From assembly GCF_024648825.1 (NCBI RefSeq), contig NZ_JANBBE010000003.1:372001-436000 (forward strand): DNA of 64,000 nt. The letters are read 5' to 3'. This stretch comes from Lentzea californiensis. Lineage in GTDB: Bacteria > Actinomycetota > Actinomycetes > Mycobacteriales > Pseudonocardiaceae. Under the pieces are notes generated by a model, which worked only from the letters and a program-made list of their open reading frames with translations, was not told where the DNA came from and ran no database searches. The position numbers and the translations under genes are program-made. Below, piece after piece: positions 18,301-26,460 of this stretch (position 1 is the first letter of the stretch; each line of letters begins with the position of its first letter).

Positions 18301-18906
18301 GCGTTGTTCGAGCTCGGCGAGAAGGACGACGTGCCGGCCAGGGCGCGCAAGGTCCTCGCCGAACGCGAGGTCCGTCAGACCATGGAACGGTTGCGCGCCA
18401 AAGCGTCGAGCGTGCGCTACCACGAGTGCGACGTCGCCGATGCCGAAGCCGTGGGCAGGGTGGTCGATGACATCAAAGCCAGGTTCGGCCGGCTCGACGG
18501 CGTCATCCACGGCGCGGGTGTGCTGGACGACAAACTGATCGAGGCCAAGACCCAGGAGTCGTTCGACCGGGTCTGGGCGACGAAGGTGAACGGCGCCAAG
18601 GCGTTCGGCGACGGGTTCCTCGTGCTGTTCGGCAGCGTCAGCGGTGTGTTCGGCAACCGCGGCCAGGCCGACTACTCGGCGGCGAACGACGCGCTCGACC
18701 GGATGGCCCGGTTCTGGGGCGCGCAACGCCGTGTCGTCGCCGTCGACTGGGGTCCCTGGGCCGGTGCGGGCATGGCGGCCGGCCTCGCCGGTGAGTACGC
18801 GCGGCGCGGCATCCCGATGATCGAGCCGGCGCAGGGCGTGGACGCGCTGCTCAACGAGATCGCGAACGGTCAGGACGTGCAGGTGGTCTACCGATGGGAG
18901 GCATAG
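12394..18906 (+). CDS. Iterative lipid/polyketide synthase subunit 1: ER(PfaD-like)-KS-AT-ACP-ACP-KR
   Basis: A 2,170-residue megasynthase. Residues 1-190: incomplete nitronate-monooxygenase/PfaD-like barrel (GAESGGRVGGSPAF). Residues 270-600: fuller PfaD-type FMN barrel (YPIAQGPM, GSECGGHTGP, His411), the probable trans-type enoyl reductase. Residues 616-1045: KS with Cys792 (DAACASS), His927 (EAHGTGT), His965 (GHTKC). Residues 1136-1405: AT with Ser1225 (GGHSYGE) and GAAFHSP. Two ACPs: Ser1592 and Ser1674, both in LSIDSIKR, 82 residues apart. KR from 1919: TGGARGIT and Tyr2094 in GQADYSAAND. The tandem ACPs and KR type resemble PfaA of PUFA synthases. The start could be 12403 or 12409; the GAGG at 12388 fits those better. 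It overlaps subunit 2 by 13 bases. Confidence 0.92.
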   Translation: MSAVNMLSDRERVLCLSPFSTPNPALVVAAERAGGLGVLDLGPHAAADLCRVATRHPRAFGVRLHGPLTVPLPDAVDTVVVDLVRHAPNLAELGERRVLAVITSVAEAVAAIESGATGLIAKGAESGGRVGGSPAFVLLQQVLALTDLPVWVAGSIGPDTAAAAVAGGARGVVLEGQLALVAEARKHISGEIVNAVRMMDGADTVVNHGLRVHVRQNALEIGQEGSLADNYRTAFGTVGGVVGAIQRGMRDNLTLAGEHRSIRSGGPFCDRVPGLRYPIAQGPMTRVSDQPAFAAAVAEGGALPFLALALMEGPAVRGLLDHTAAKLGERPWGVGLLGFAPADLRARQMEAVLAVRPKYAIVAGGTPAQARELEDAGIEAFLHVPSPALLRRFLDEGARKFVFEGSECGGHTGPRSSFTLWQQQIDVLRGREKDVVALFAGGIHDARSAAMISAMTAPIAARGAAIGVLVGTAYLFTEEAVSHGAIQPVFQEVALECEDTALLETSPGHAVRCAQTSYVDTFEQARAGLSGLSKQESWERLEQLNLGRLRLASRGLVRDEGGLKPVGEDEQRREGMFMIGQVATLRSERTTIAELHEDIVSGVLPETGSETVEAEPLDVAIVGMAAIMPGARDVAEFWANVLAGTDSITEIPPDRWSPERYGSPFKWGGFLPRTAFDPLAYGIPPTSLTSIEPAQLLALEVSARALQDAGYATRVFDRERTSVIFGAEAGADLANAYTVRTALPALGISGLDDHLPSLTEDSFPGVLGNVIAGRVANRLDLGGANYTVDAACASSLAALDVACKELVGGTSDMVLCGAVDLHNSAHDYQMFASVKALSAKGRCATFDSAADGIALGEGVAAVVLKRLADAERDGDRVYAVVKGIGASSDGRSLGLTAPRPEGQQRALRRAYASAGLPVTAVGLVEAHGTGTVVGDRTELASLTEMFSGVEPGTCTIGSVKSQIGHTKCAAGLAGVIKAALAVHTGVRPGTLHVKQPNAFWDARTSPFAFGHRTWASKSRVAGVSAFGFGGTNFHTVIAGYTGADEPRHGLTAWPAELFLIRGEDQAAAQREAARLAGLADARTPLRSLAAACGEGTVQAAFVVSDHAALHKALEDVEAWRSSDVVSLRTGERPQVAFLYPGQGSQRPGMLLDLVTAFPRLQDFLDARYERVMYPSAALTAEDVSRQRAEITDTRNAQPTLGVAGLMVTSLLDSVGVRPDLAGGHSYGELVALSAAGAFGAAELLELSSARAEAMLEAVGEDPGTMAAVTAPVAEVEALLPADVVVANHNAPEQVVISGPTEAVARAVEVLRAAGLTVKDIPVGAAFHSPLMAGARDRFAARLAEISLGETRFPVWSNVSAAPHENVLEGLSAQLAGRVRFVDQIESMYAAGARIFVEAGPGGVLTSLVGKTLGDRPHQALRCDDHVTFLRTLATLAVAGVEVDTAPLFEDRAEPATAVPPRPGWYVDGGLVRDANGEALPGGLRPATEFPTLRVGSGLGRDEIIEKFLDGMRDAVSAQRDVLLSYLGTEPASVPAPRQVIDQQPVAVVAEPVAKPQEDVGAVVLRTISNRTGYPVEMLRPGLDLEADLSIDSIKRTEIVGELVAELGAAGSVDELAQLKTIEGIVGWFGAAAPVAAVGKDVREVVLRTISTRTGYPVEMLQPGLDLEADLSIDSIKRAEIVGELAQELGAAGEVDELAQLKTIDGIVAWFGDTPAPTAAPAPALPAPSGGRLVRLVPQVVPAEPAAAVDLTGKTVLIIDDNGIGLELADLLERHTARPRIEPSFPADLTGVDVVIRLQARLPEAFSEVKACMTNGVALVVVTTGGGTFGFDHQPDELPADIGLHGLIRTAALEYPDLVVRSVDVNPKESHRDIATALLAEIGPGPAVVGYHAGRRQVIEAVETGLDAAPLTLDADSVVLLTGGARGITALAATGLAERTGCHIELIGRTPIAPEDHRLSHATTEPELVKALFELGEKDDVPARARKVLAEREVRQTMERLRAKASSVRYHECDVADAEAVGRVVDDIKARFGRLDGVIHGAGVLDDKLIEAKTQESFDRVWATKVNGAKAFGDGFLVLFGSVSGVFGNRGQADYSAANDALDRMARFWGAQRRVVAVDWGPWAGAGMAAGLAGEYARRGIPMIEPAQGVDALLNEIANGQDVQVVYRWEA

Positions 18907-21900
18907 CGATCGTCGGGATCGGCGCCGTCTTCCCCGGTGCCCCGGACGCGGCGACGTTCTGGCGCAACATCGTCGGCGGCGTCGACGCGATCGGCCAGAT
19001 CCCGCCCGGCCGCTGGGACCCGGCCACCTACTACGACCAGGACAGCAGGACCGGCGACAGGTTCTACTGCCGCAGGGGCGGGTTCGTCGACGACCTCGCG
19101 GAGTTCGACCCGACCAGGTTCGGCATCATGCCGTCCACAGTGGACGGCGCGGAACCCGACCAGCTGCTCGCACTCGCCACCGCAGCCGAAGCCATCGCCG
19201 ACGCGGGCGGTGAGTCGGTGCTGCCGTCCAGGGACCGCGTCGGCGTGGTCGTGGGACGCGGCGGGTACCTCACGCCCGGCTGTGCGCGGCTCGACCAGCG
19301 GGTCAGGCTCGCCGACGAGGTCGTGTCGGTGGTCGGGGACCTCTTCCCGAACCTCGCCGGCGCCGAGCTGGACGCCGTCCGCCAGGCCATTCGCGACCGG
19401 CTCGGCCCCGAGCAGCCGGAGTCGACGATCGGTCTCGTGCCGAACCTGGCGGCGTCGCGCATCGCCAACCGGTTCGACCTCAAGGGCACCGCGTACACCG
19501 TGGACGCGGCCTGCGCGTCCGGGCTGGTCGCCGTCGAGCACGCCGTCCGCGAACTCCAGGAGGGTCGCGCGGACGCCATGCTCGCCGGCGCCGTCCACGT
19601 CTGCCACCACCCGACGCTGTGGAGCGTGTTCACGCAGCTCAGGGCGTTGAGCCCGACCGAGCGGATCCGGCCGTTCGACGCGAGCGCGGACGGCACGCTG
19701 CTGTCCGAGGGCGTCGGCATGGTCGTGCTGAAACGGCTGGAGGACGTCGGCGACGAACGCGTCTACGCGGTGATCCGCGGCATCGGCAGCGCGAGCGACG
19801 GCCGTGCCACGAGCATGATGACCCCTAACCCGGACGGCCAGCTCCTTGCCGTGCAACGGGCCTGGGCGAACGCCGGCCTCGATCCCCGCGAGAAGTCACC
19901 GGGTCTGATCGAGGCGCACGGCACGGCCACGCCCGCCGGGGACGCCGCCGAGCTGCAGACGATGATCACCGCGTTCGGCGGGCAGGGCGACGAGATCGGC
20001 ATCGGCACGGTCAAGTCGATGATCGGTCACGCGATGCCCGCCGCCGGCATGGCCGGGCTGATCAAGGCCGCACTCGCGTTGCACCACAACACGCTTCCGC
20101 CGACCCTGCACGTCGACACCCCGCACAGCAGTCTGGCCGGCACCAGGTTCACACCCGTGACGAGTGCTCGCGAGTGGACCGGACGGCATCGCGCGGTCGT
20201 GAACGCGTTCGGGTTCGGCGGGATCAACGCCCACGCCGTCCTCGACGGCCACACCATCGCCCAGCCGCGCAAGCCCGTCATGACGTTCGCCGCCGACACC
20301 GCGGAAGAACTCGCCGACGCGCTGAAGGAACGCCGCACCTCCAGCGCCGACAGGGCGTTCCGGCTCGCGATCGGCAACCCGGACGACCGCAAGCTCAAGC
20401 TCGCCGAACGGGTTGTGGCCCAGGGCAAGGCGTGGCCCGGCCGCCACGACATCTGGTTCTCCCCGCAACCGCTGCTGACCGGCACCGACCAGGTCGCGTT
20501 CGTGTTCCCCGGCTTCGAGCGCGAGTTCAGCGGCGAGGTCGTCGACCACGCCGTCGGGCTGCTGCAGGACGGCCGCCGCGAGGCCCGCGAGCTCATGGCG
20601 CTCGGCATCACGCCGGGAGCGCTCGCCGGGCACAGCATGGGCGAGTGGACCGCGATGGTCGTCGGCGGCATCTACCCGACGATCGACGAGTTCGTCTCGG
20701 CGCTCGGGCCGGGTGCGGTCGCGGTCGTCGACATCGCCTACGCCGCACTGGGGTGCTCCGCCGACACCGCTGAGCAGTACCTGGTCGGCGGCGTGACGGT
20801 CAGCCACGACAACTGCCCGCACCAGTCGGTGATCTGCGGTCCGATCGACCGCCTCGAACAGGTCCTCGTCACCCTCAAGGCCAACGGCGTGATGGCACAG
20901 CTGATGCCGTTCCGCACCGGCTTCCACACCCCGGCGCTCGCCCCGTACCTGGGGCGGGCCAAGGAGATGCTCGACCAGCTGCCGGTCCGTGCCTCGGACA
21001 TCCCGGTGTGGTCGGCGAACTCCCTCGAACCGATGGCCCCCGGCGAGGTCCGCGAGCTGGTCCTGCGCCACCTGGTCGAGCCCGTCCGCTTCCGGCCGCT
21101 GCTGGAACGCCTGCACGGCGCGGGTTTCCGGGCGTTCGTCCAGATCGGGCAGGGCAGCCTGCCCGGCTTCGTCGGTGACACGCTGAACGACAGGCCGCAC
21201 ATCGCCGTGAACGCCGACATCGCGCCGGAGGCGTTGTGGGCGTTCGGGCTCAAGCGCGGCACCGCTCACAAGGTCAAGCTCCGGCTCGGCACCCCGAAGA
21301 TCACGCTCGACGCGCTCGGCACCCAGCCCGTGCTGGTGGCGGACGACAGCCCGATGTCCGCCGCCGTCAACAAGCTCCTGGCCCACACCAACGCGGTCGC
21401 ACGTGAGGTCGCCGGCGCGCTCAGGCCGAACGAGGCCGGGTTCACCCGCGAGTTCTCGCTGCGGACCATGCCGGAACTGGCCGACCACTCGGTGTTCCCG
21501 CAGGCACCGGGCTGGCCGGACCTCGCGGACGGGTTCCCGATCGTGCCCGCGACCGGCCTGCTGGAGGTGTTCGCGGACGCCGCGCGCCGGCTCACCGGTG
21601 GCACTGTGCACGGGTTCGCGCAGGTCAAGGCCAAGCGCTGGCTCACCGCGCTGCCCGCGACGACCGTCAAGATCTCCGCCCGCGCGGAAGGTCAGGACCG
21701 GGTGCTGGTGAAGGTCGGCGACTACGCCGAGGGCATCGTGCTGATGTCGCCGCAGACCCCGGAACCGGTCGGCAGGGAACTCGAAGGCGTCCGTGAGGCG
21801 CCGGTGACCGCCGCCGAGCTGTACCGGGACAACTGGATGTTCCACGGACCGGCGTTCGCGGGCGTCACGAAGATCGACTGCCTGGCGGACAACGGGATCG

Positions 21901-22559
21901 CGGGCGTGCTGACGCCGCTGCCCGCACCGGGAGCGTTGCTGGACAGCGCCGGGCAGCTGATCGGCCACTGGATGCAGGTCTGCCGCACCGAGGACCAGAC
22001 CGTGCTGCCGACCGGCGTCGAGCGGGTGACGTTCCACGGACCCGCGCCCTCCGGTGACGTCCGGTGCACCGCGTGGATCCGCGAGGTCACGGCGCAGGCG
22101 ATGGTCGCGGACGCCGAGCTGACCGTGGACGGCGTGCTGTGGTGCCGGATCGCCGGCTGGACCACCCGCCGGTTCACCACGGACGACCGGATCTGGCAGG
22201 TCAAGCTCAGGCCGGGCACCGAAATGCTGTCCACTCAGGACGGTGAGTGGGTGCGGGTCGTGGAGAACTGGGCCGACAGCGCGACCCGCGACCTGATCAT
22301 GCGCCGCTACCTGAACTCCGCCGAGCGACTGCACTACGGCGGCCTCGACGTGCCCGCTCAGCGCGACTGGCTGCTGCGCGTGATCGTGGCGAAGGACGCT
22401 GTGCGCGCGTGGCTGTGGGATCGCGGCGCCGGGCCTGTCTACCCGGCGGAGCTGACCGTGAACGCCGATGGCCGGGTGCGTGGCGCGTTCGCCGTGCCAC
22501 GGATCGAAGTCATGTCAGAACAAGGGCGAGCCGCGGCCCGCGTGCGAACGGAGATCTGA
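18894..22559 (+). CDS. Iterative lipid/polyketide synthase subunit 2: KS-AT-DH with PPTase-like tail
   Basis: A 1,221-residue partner of the preceding synthase. Residues 1-445: KS with Cys207 (DAACASG), His342 (EAHGTAT) and His379 (GHAMPAAG), so it looks condensing-active rather than a chain-length factor. Residues 530-800: shortened AT, FVFPGFE, Ser581 in GHSMGEW, His678 in GFHTP. Residues 855-1090: double-hotdog dehydratase with His865 (ADHSVFP) and Asp1017 (LLDSAGQ). Residues about 1110-1205 resemble the middle of a 4'-phosphopantetheinyl transferase (RRYLNSAER, DWLLRVIVAKDAVRAWL) but lack the usual Asp motif and the C-terminal VS.SH part, so activity is doubtful. No ACP inside; it must use those of subunit 1 or the small ACP next door. 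Confidence 0.9.
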   Translation: MGGIAIVGIGAVFPGAPDAATFWRNIVGGVDAIGQIPPGRWDPATYYDQDSRTGDRFYCRRGGFVDDLAEFDPTRFGIMPSTVDGAEPDQLLALATAAEAIADAGGESVLPSRDRVGVVVGRGGYLTPGCARLDQRVRLADEVVSVVGDLFPNLAGAELDAVRQAIRDRLGPEQPESTIGLVPNLAASRIANRFDLKGTAYTVDAACASGLVAVEHAVRELQEGRADAMLAGAVHVCHHPTLWSVFTQLRALSPTERIRPFDASADGTLLSEGVGMVVLKRLEDVGDERVYAVIRGIGSASDGRATSMMTPNPDGQLLAVQRAWANAGLDPREKSPGLIEAHGTATPAGDAAELQTMITAFGGQGDEIGIGTVKSMIGHAMPAAGMAGLIKAALALHHNTLPPTLHVDTPHSSLAGTRFTPVTSAREWTGRHRAVVNAFGFGGINAHAVLDGHTIAQPRKPVMTFAADTAEELADALKERRTSSADRAFRLAIGNPDDRKLKLAERVVAQGKAWPGRHDIWFSPQPLLTGTDQVAFVFPGFEREFSGEVVDHAVGLLQDGRREARELMALGITPGALAGHSMGEWTAMVVGGIYPTIDEFVSALGPGAVAVVDIAYAALGCSADTAEQYLVGGVTVSHDNCPHQSVICGPIDRLEQVLVTLKANGVMAQLMPFRTGFHTPALAPYLGRAKEMLDQLPVRASDIPVWSANSLEPMAPGEVRELVLRHLVEPVRFRPLLERLHGAGFRAFVQIGQGSLPGFVGDTLNDRPHIAVNADIAPEALWAFGLKRGTAHKVKLRLGTPKITLDALGTQPVLVADDSPMSAAVNKLLAHTNAVAREVAGALRPNEAGFTREFSLRTMPELADHSVFPQAPGWPDLADGFPIVPATGLLEVFADAARRLTGGTVHGFAQVKAKRWLTALPATTVKISARAEGQDRVLVKVGDYAEGIVLMSPQTPEPVGRELEGVREAPVTAAELYRDNWMFHGPAFAGVTKIDCLADNGIAGVLTPLPAPGALLDSAGQLIGHWMQVCRTEDQTVLPTGVERVTFHGPAPSGDVRCTAWIREVTAQAMVADAELTVDGVLWCRIAGWTTRRFTTDDRIWQVKLRPGTEMLSTQDGEWVRVVENWADSATRDLIMRRYLNSAERLHYGGLDVPAQRDWLLRVIVAKDAVRAWLWDRGAGPVYPAELTVNADGRVRGAFAVPRIEVMSEQGRAAARVRTEI

Positions 22560-22819
22560 TGGACGAGGTGCTGCAGCAGGTCGCGAAGCTGATCACCGAG
22601 GTGGTCGGGCCCGACTTCCTGCTGGGCGTGGAGATCACCCGCGACACCACGTTCAGCGACGACCTGGGCCTGGAGTCGATCGAGTTCGTGGCCCTGGCGG
22701 ACAAGCTCAACGCCCACTACGGCGTCGACCTCGTGGCCTTCCTGGCGGACATGGACATCGACGAGATCATGGCGATGTCCGTCGGCCGGCTCGTCGACCA
22801 CATCACGGCCCGTGTCTGA
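22559..22819 (+). CDS. Discrete acyl carrier protein
   Basis: 86-residue ACP with phosphopantetheine site Ser40 in DLGLESIEF. The four-helix outline is clear (LLQQVAKLITEVV..., DTTFSDDLGLES, FVALADKLNAHYGVDL, MSVGRLVDHI). The sequence differs from the tandem ACPs of subunit 1 (LSIDSIKR), so it probably has a separate job, such as starter loading or handing product to the hydrolase. ATG overlaps the subunit 2 stop (TGATG), and its own end overlaps the hydrolase start by 8 bases. Confidence 0.95.
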   Translation: MDEVLQQVAKLITEVVGPDFLLGVEITRDTTFSDDLGLESIEFVALADKLNAHYGVDLVAFLADMDIDEIMAMSVGRLVDHITARV

Positions 22820-23591
22820 GGTTCACGCCCGAGGGCTGCGCTTCCACGTGCAGCGGCTCGGGCCTCCGGAAGGCACGCAGACCCGGCCGACCGTGGTGTT
22901 CGTGCACGGCCTGGTGATGGACAACCTGTCCAGCTTCTACTACACGCTCGCCGCGCCGCTGGCCAAGGCCGGGTTCGGCACCGTGCTGTTCGACCTGCGC
23001 GGGCACGGCCTGTCCGAGCGGCCGCCCGACGGCTACACGCCGGAGGAGAGCGCGCTGGACCTCGTCGCCGTGCTGGACGGGATCGGCGTGACCGAGCCGG
23101 TCTACCTGCTGGGCAACAGCTACGGCGGTGTCGTCGCGATGCACGCGGCCGTCCAGGCCCCCGACCGGGTCGGCGGTGTCGTGCTGGTCGAGTCGGCGGT
23201 CGGGGGAGTGGTCGGCGACGCGTGGTTCGAGGACATCACGAACACGCTGACCGTCGCCGCGCTGGGCCTGGAGTTCGACCGCACGCAGGACCAGCTGATG
23301 GCACTGGGCCAGCGCAAGATCGCGAAGCTCGCGGTGAACGCCGACGCGTTGCTCAACGGCACGACGCTGATCGACGACCTCGGCTCCGGCGCGAAGCTCG
23401 ACCTCACCCAGGTCCAGTGCCCGGTGCTCGGCGTCTACGGTGCCGAGTCCGAACTGATCGGCGCTGCCGCCGAACTGCGCGAGCGCATCCCGTCGTGCCG
23501 CCTGCACGTCGTGTCCGGGCTGGGGCACACGGTTCTCCGCGAGGCCACGACCGAACTGCTCGACGTGCTGTTCGACTGGTTGCCGTCATGA
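22812..23591 (+). CDS. Alpha/beta hydrolase (probable thioesterase or release enzyme)
   Basis: A 259-residue alpha/beta-hydrolase: oxyanion strand VVFVHGLVMDN, FDLRGHGLSERP, nucleophile Ser103 in GNSYGG, late acid Asp/Glu region in VLGVYGAESELIG, and catalytic His239 in SGLGHTVLRE. In a carrier-bound synthase operon the likely role is release of the finished acyl chain by hydrolysis or cyclisation, or editing; this is inferred from position. Start GTG at 22812 overlaps the ACP; the end overlaps the glycosyltransferase by ATGA. Confidence 0.88.
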   Translation: MSEVHARGLRFHVQRLGPPEGTQTRPTVVFVHGLVMDNLSSFYYTLAAPLAKAGFGTVLFDLRGHGLSERPPDGYTPEESALDLVAVLDGIGVTEPVYLLGNSYGGVVAMHAAVQAPDRVGGVVLVESAVGGVVGDAWFEDITNTLTVAALGLEFDRTQDQLMALGQRKIAKLAVNADALLNGTTLIDDLGSGAKLDLTQVQCPVLGVYGAESELIGAAAELRERIPSCRLHVVSGLGHTVLREATTELLDVLFDWLPS

Positions 23592-24715
23592 GCCGGTTCC
23601 TGTTCGTCGTGCCGCCCCTGACCGGCCACGTCAACCCGACCGCCTCCGTGGGCGGCGAGTTGCTGGCGCGCGGGCACGAGGTCGCGTGGGCCGGGCATCC
23701 CGGCACGCTGGAACCACTCCTGCCGGACGACGCGCTCGTGTTCGCCGCGATCGACGACCACCTGGAAGCCGTCATCCGCGCGCAGCGGGAGCGCTGGCTC
23801 GCGTTGCGCGGGATGGCGGTGCTCAAGTTCTTCTGGGAGGAGTTCCTGATCCCGCTGGGGCACGCGATGGTGCCGGGGGTCTCGGACGCCGTCACGCTGT
23901 TCGCACCGGACGTGGTCGTCGCCGACCAGCAGGCGCTGGCGGGACCGGTGGTGGCGCGTGGTGCCGGACTGCCGTGGGTGACGTCGGCCAGCACGTCCGC
24001 CGAGCTGGTGAATCCACTGAGGACGATGCCGAAGGTCGACGCCTGGGTGCGCGACCTGCTGCACGACTTCGCCGGTGGGGACGTCAGGTTCTCCGACCGG
24101 CTGGTGCTGGTCTACAGCTCGAAGGCGCTGGTGGCGGGGGAGTTCGGCGGGGAAGTGGCGTTCGTCGGGCCCGCGCTGAGCCACCGCGTGGAACGGGTGG
24201 GCTTCCCCTGGGAGAGGCTGACCGGCGGGCGCCGGGTGCTGATCTCCCTGGGCACCCTGAACGGTCCCGCGGGCGAGCGCTTCCTCGGTCAGGCAATGGA
24301 AGCGGTCGCGGAGCTCGACGTGCAGGCCGTGATGGTCGCTCCGCCGAGGCCCGCCCCGGCGAACGTCCTGATGCTGCCGTCGGTGCCGCAACTCGCGCTG
24401 ATGCCGCACCTGGACGCCGTCGTCACACACGGCGGGCACAACACGGTCTGCGAAGCGCTTGCGCACGGGCTGCCGCTGGTCGTGGCACCGATCCGCGACG
24501 ACCAGCCGACCGTCGCCGCCCAGGTCGTGCAGGCCGGCGCCGGCGTGCGACTGACCTTCTCGCGGGCGCGGGCGGCAGACATCCGAAGCGCACTGGCGTC
24601 CGTGCTGGACGAGCCGGAGTACGCGGCCTCCGCCGGGCTGGTGCGCGAATCGTTCTCGGCGGCAGGCGGCGCAGCGGCCGCGGCCGACCTACTGGAAAAG
24701 GTGGTGGCCGGGTGA
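23588..24715 (+). CDS. GT1-family glycosyltransferase (MGT/UGT type)
   Basis: A 375-residue inverting GT-B glycosyltransferase. N-terminal Rossmann half begins MSRFLFVVPPLTGHVNPT, with His14 as the usual catalytic-base position. The C-terminal half carries the nucleotide-sugar donor motif VVTHGGHNTVCEALAHGLPLVV followed by DDQPTVAAQV. Relatives glycosylate macrolides, hydroxylated lipids and carotenoids. Sitting directly after the release hydrolase, it probably attaches a sugar to a hydroxyl of the synthase product. No deoxysugar biosynthesis genes are nearby, so a common NDP-sugar is likely. Confidence 0.9.
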   Translation: MSRFLFVVPPLTGHVNPTASVGGELLARGHEVAWAGHPGTLEPLLPDDALVFAAIDDHLEAVIRAQRERWLALRGMAVLKFFWEEFLIPLGHAMVPGVSDAVTLFAPDVVVADQQALAGPVVARGAGLPWVTSASTSAELVNPLRTMPKVDAWVRDLLHDFAGGDVRFSDRLVLVYSSKALVAGEFGGEVAFVGPALSHRVERVGFPWERLTGGRRVLISLGTLNGPAGERFLGQAMEAVAELDVQAVMVAPPRPAPANVLMLPSVPQLALMPHLDAVVTHGGHNTVCEALAHGLPLVVAPIRDDQPTVAAQVVQAGAGVRLTFSRARAADIRSALASVLDEPEYAASAGLVRESFSAAGGAAAAADLLEKVVAG

Positions 24716-26460
24716 TCCTCAGCGTGCTGGTCGTGGTGGTCGTCCTGCTGGACGTGCTGCGCCTGCGTTCCCGCGCGTCCAAGCTGCGGGTGCTCGCCCA
24801 GGGCGTGGGCGGGCACTCGCTCCTCACCGCCACCGGGGTCCATCCGGAGGGCTCGTGGGAGTCCGACGCCGACCTCGTCGACCTCGTCCCGCGCGACCTG
24901 CCCACGGTCGCGGCGCTGGACCTGCTCGGCGCGGTCGATCCCGGCAAGTACCGCGACGACCAGTGGGCGCGCGGGATCAGCGCGTCGCAGGCCGTCCTGG
25001 TGCGGGAGCCGTACGTCGAGGAGGTCGACCCCGACGACCCCACCGAGTTCGTGGCGTACGTGCGGCGGGTCAAGGACCACGTGCACGCGCGGGTCGACAT
25101 CGCGGTCGCGCCGGGGCTGAAGGCCGGGCCGTACGACCTCGGGTACCGCGCGGCGACGTTGCGGCGGTTCGGGAAGCGGCCGTCGCTGTGGATCGCGGGC
25201 TCGGTCATCGGGTACGCAGCCGTGGTCGCCGCCCTGATCACGAACTGGCAGTGGGGTCTCGCCGCGCTGGCCGCCTACTCGGCGCACCCGGTCCTGGTGT
25301 TCGCCGGCACGCCGCTGAAGCCGCGTGACCTGTGGGTGCCGCGCGTCCTGCGCACGCCCTACCTGTGGTTCAAGACCTCCGGCGGCAAGAAGTCGACGGC
25401 CGAGAAGCGGCAGGCCCAGCACCTCGAGCAGGCAGCGCCCTGGTACGAGAAGAACCGCGACCGGAACTTCCACGAGGCACCGCGCGGCAACTGCCCGTCC
25501 TGCGGGAGCACGGACCTGCGCCGCTGGGTCACCGCGACGGACCTGGTGCAGCGCAAGCCCGGCACGTTCACGATGGACCGCTGTGTCCGATGTGGACACG
25601 TCTGGCAGAACCCGCGCCTGACCGAGGAGGGCCTGGGCTTCTACTACCGCGACTTCTACGACGGCCTCGGCGAGACGTCGGCGGAAGCGGTGTTCTCCGG
25701 CAAGACCGAGCCCTACTACGGCCGGGCGCGCATGGTCGAGCCGTTCACGAAACCCGAACGCTGGCTGGACGTCGGTTCCGGGCACGCGCACTTCTGCCTG
25801 GGGGCCAAGGAGGTCCTGCCGCAGACGAGGTTCGACGGGCTCGACCAGGGCGCGGCCATCGAGGACGCGGCGAGGCTCGGCCGGATCGAGAACTCCTACC
25901 GCGGCAGCTTCAAGGACTTCGCGGGCGAGCTCAAGGGCCGTTACGACGTGATCAGCATGCACCACTACCTGGAGCACGTGCGCGATCCGTGGGAGGAGCT
26001 CGACATCGCCGCGGACGTGCTGCCCGGCGGCGGCTACCTGCTGATCGAGCTGCCGGACCCGGAGTGGCGGCTGGGCAGGCTGTTCGGCCAGTACTGGATG
26101 CCGTGGTTCCAGCCGCAGCACCAGCACATGATGCCGATCGGCAACCTGCAGGACGCCCTCGCCGACCGCGGCCTGACCACGGTGGCCACCGAACGCGCGA
26201 AAGCCCACCTGTGCAACGACTTCACGCTCGCGTTGCTGTTGTGGCTGGGCGACAAGGCGCCCCGCACACCCGCGCCGTGGCGGCCGGGGAAGGTCAGGCT
26301 GCGCAGGACCCGCAGCTTCCTGGTGTGGTCACTCGGCATCCCGGCGTTCTTCGTCGCGCTGGGACTGGACCAGACGGTCAACCGGTTCCTCGCCGCGCGC
26401 ACCGGCAACGGCAACGCCTACCGGCTGCTGGCCCAGAAGGCGCTGGTCCCGAAGTCATGA
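24712..26460 (+). CDS. Membrane-anchored zinc-ribbon SAM methyltransferase
   Basis: A 582-residue protein. Residues 1-18 are a hydrophobic anchor (VILSVLVVVVVLLDVLRL). A second hydrophobic stretch lies near 160-200. A zinc-ribbon (NCPSCGS ... CVRCGH) near 263-300 precedes a class I methyltransferase: WLDVGSGHAHF, FDGLDQG, VISMHHYLEHVRDPWEE, LLIELPDPEW. A C-terminal hydrophobic segment near 540 (FLVWSLGIPAFFVALGL) may add another anchor. The methyltransferase plus ribbon arrangement resembles sugar/NDP-sugar C-methyltransferases, but the membrane parts suggest a lipid substrate. The GTG start overlaps the glycosyltransferase stop. Confidence 0.85.
   Translation: MILSVLVVVVVLLDVLRLRSRASKLRVLAQGVGGHSLLTATGVHPEGSWESDADLVDLVPRDLPTVAALDLLGAVDPGKYRDDQWARGISASQAVLVREPYVEEVDPDDPTEFVAYVRRVKDHVHARVDIAVAPGLKAGPYDLGYRAATLRRFGKRPSLWIAGSVIGYAAVVAALITNWQWGLAALAAYSAHPVLVFAGTPLKPRDLWVPRVLRTPYLWFKTSGGKKSTAEKRQAQHLEQAAPWYEKNRDRNFHEAPRGNCPSCGSTDLRRWVTATDLVQRKPGTFTMDRCVRCGHVWQNPRLTEEGLGFYYRDFYDGLGETSAEAVFSGKTEPYYGRARMVEPFTKPERWLDVGSGHAHFCLGAKEVLPQTRFDGLDQGAAIEDAARLGRIENSYRGSFKDFAGELKGRYDVISMHHYLEHVRDPWEELDIAADVLPGGGYLLIELPDPEWRLGRLFGQYWMPWFQPQHQHMMPIGNLQDALADRGLTTVATERAKAHLCNDFTLALLLWLGDKAPRTPAPWRPGKVRLRRTRSFLVWSLGIPAFFVALGLDQTVNRFLAARTGNGNAYRLLAQKALVPKS

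Noticed and set aside
16135..18726. 863-codon minus-strand frame in the synthase gene
   Set aside because: Antisense of a fully motif-supported megasynthase.
12394..22559. Enediyne polyketide synthase
   Set aside because: Domain kinship (KS-AT-ACP-KR-DH-PPT-like) was considered, but the synthase is split, has tandem ACPs and a PfaD-like ER, and no enediyne accessory genes (E3/E4/E5, hotdog thioesterase) are nearby.
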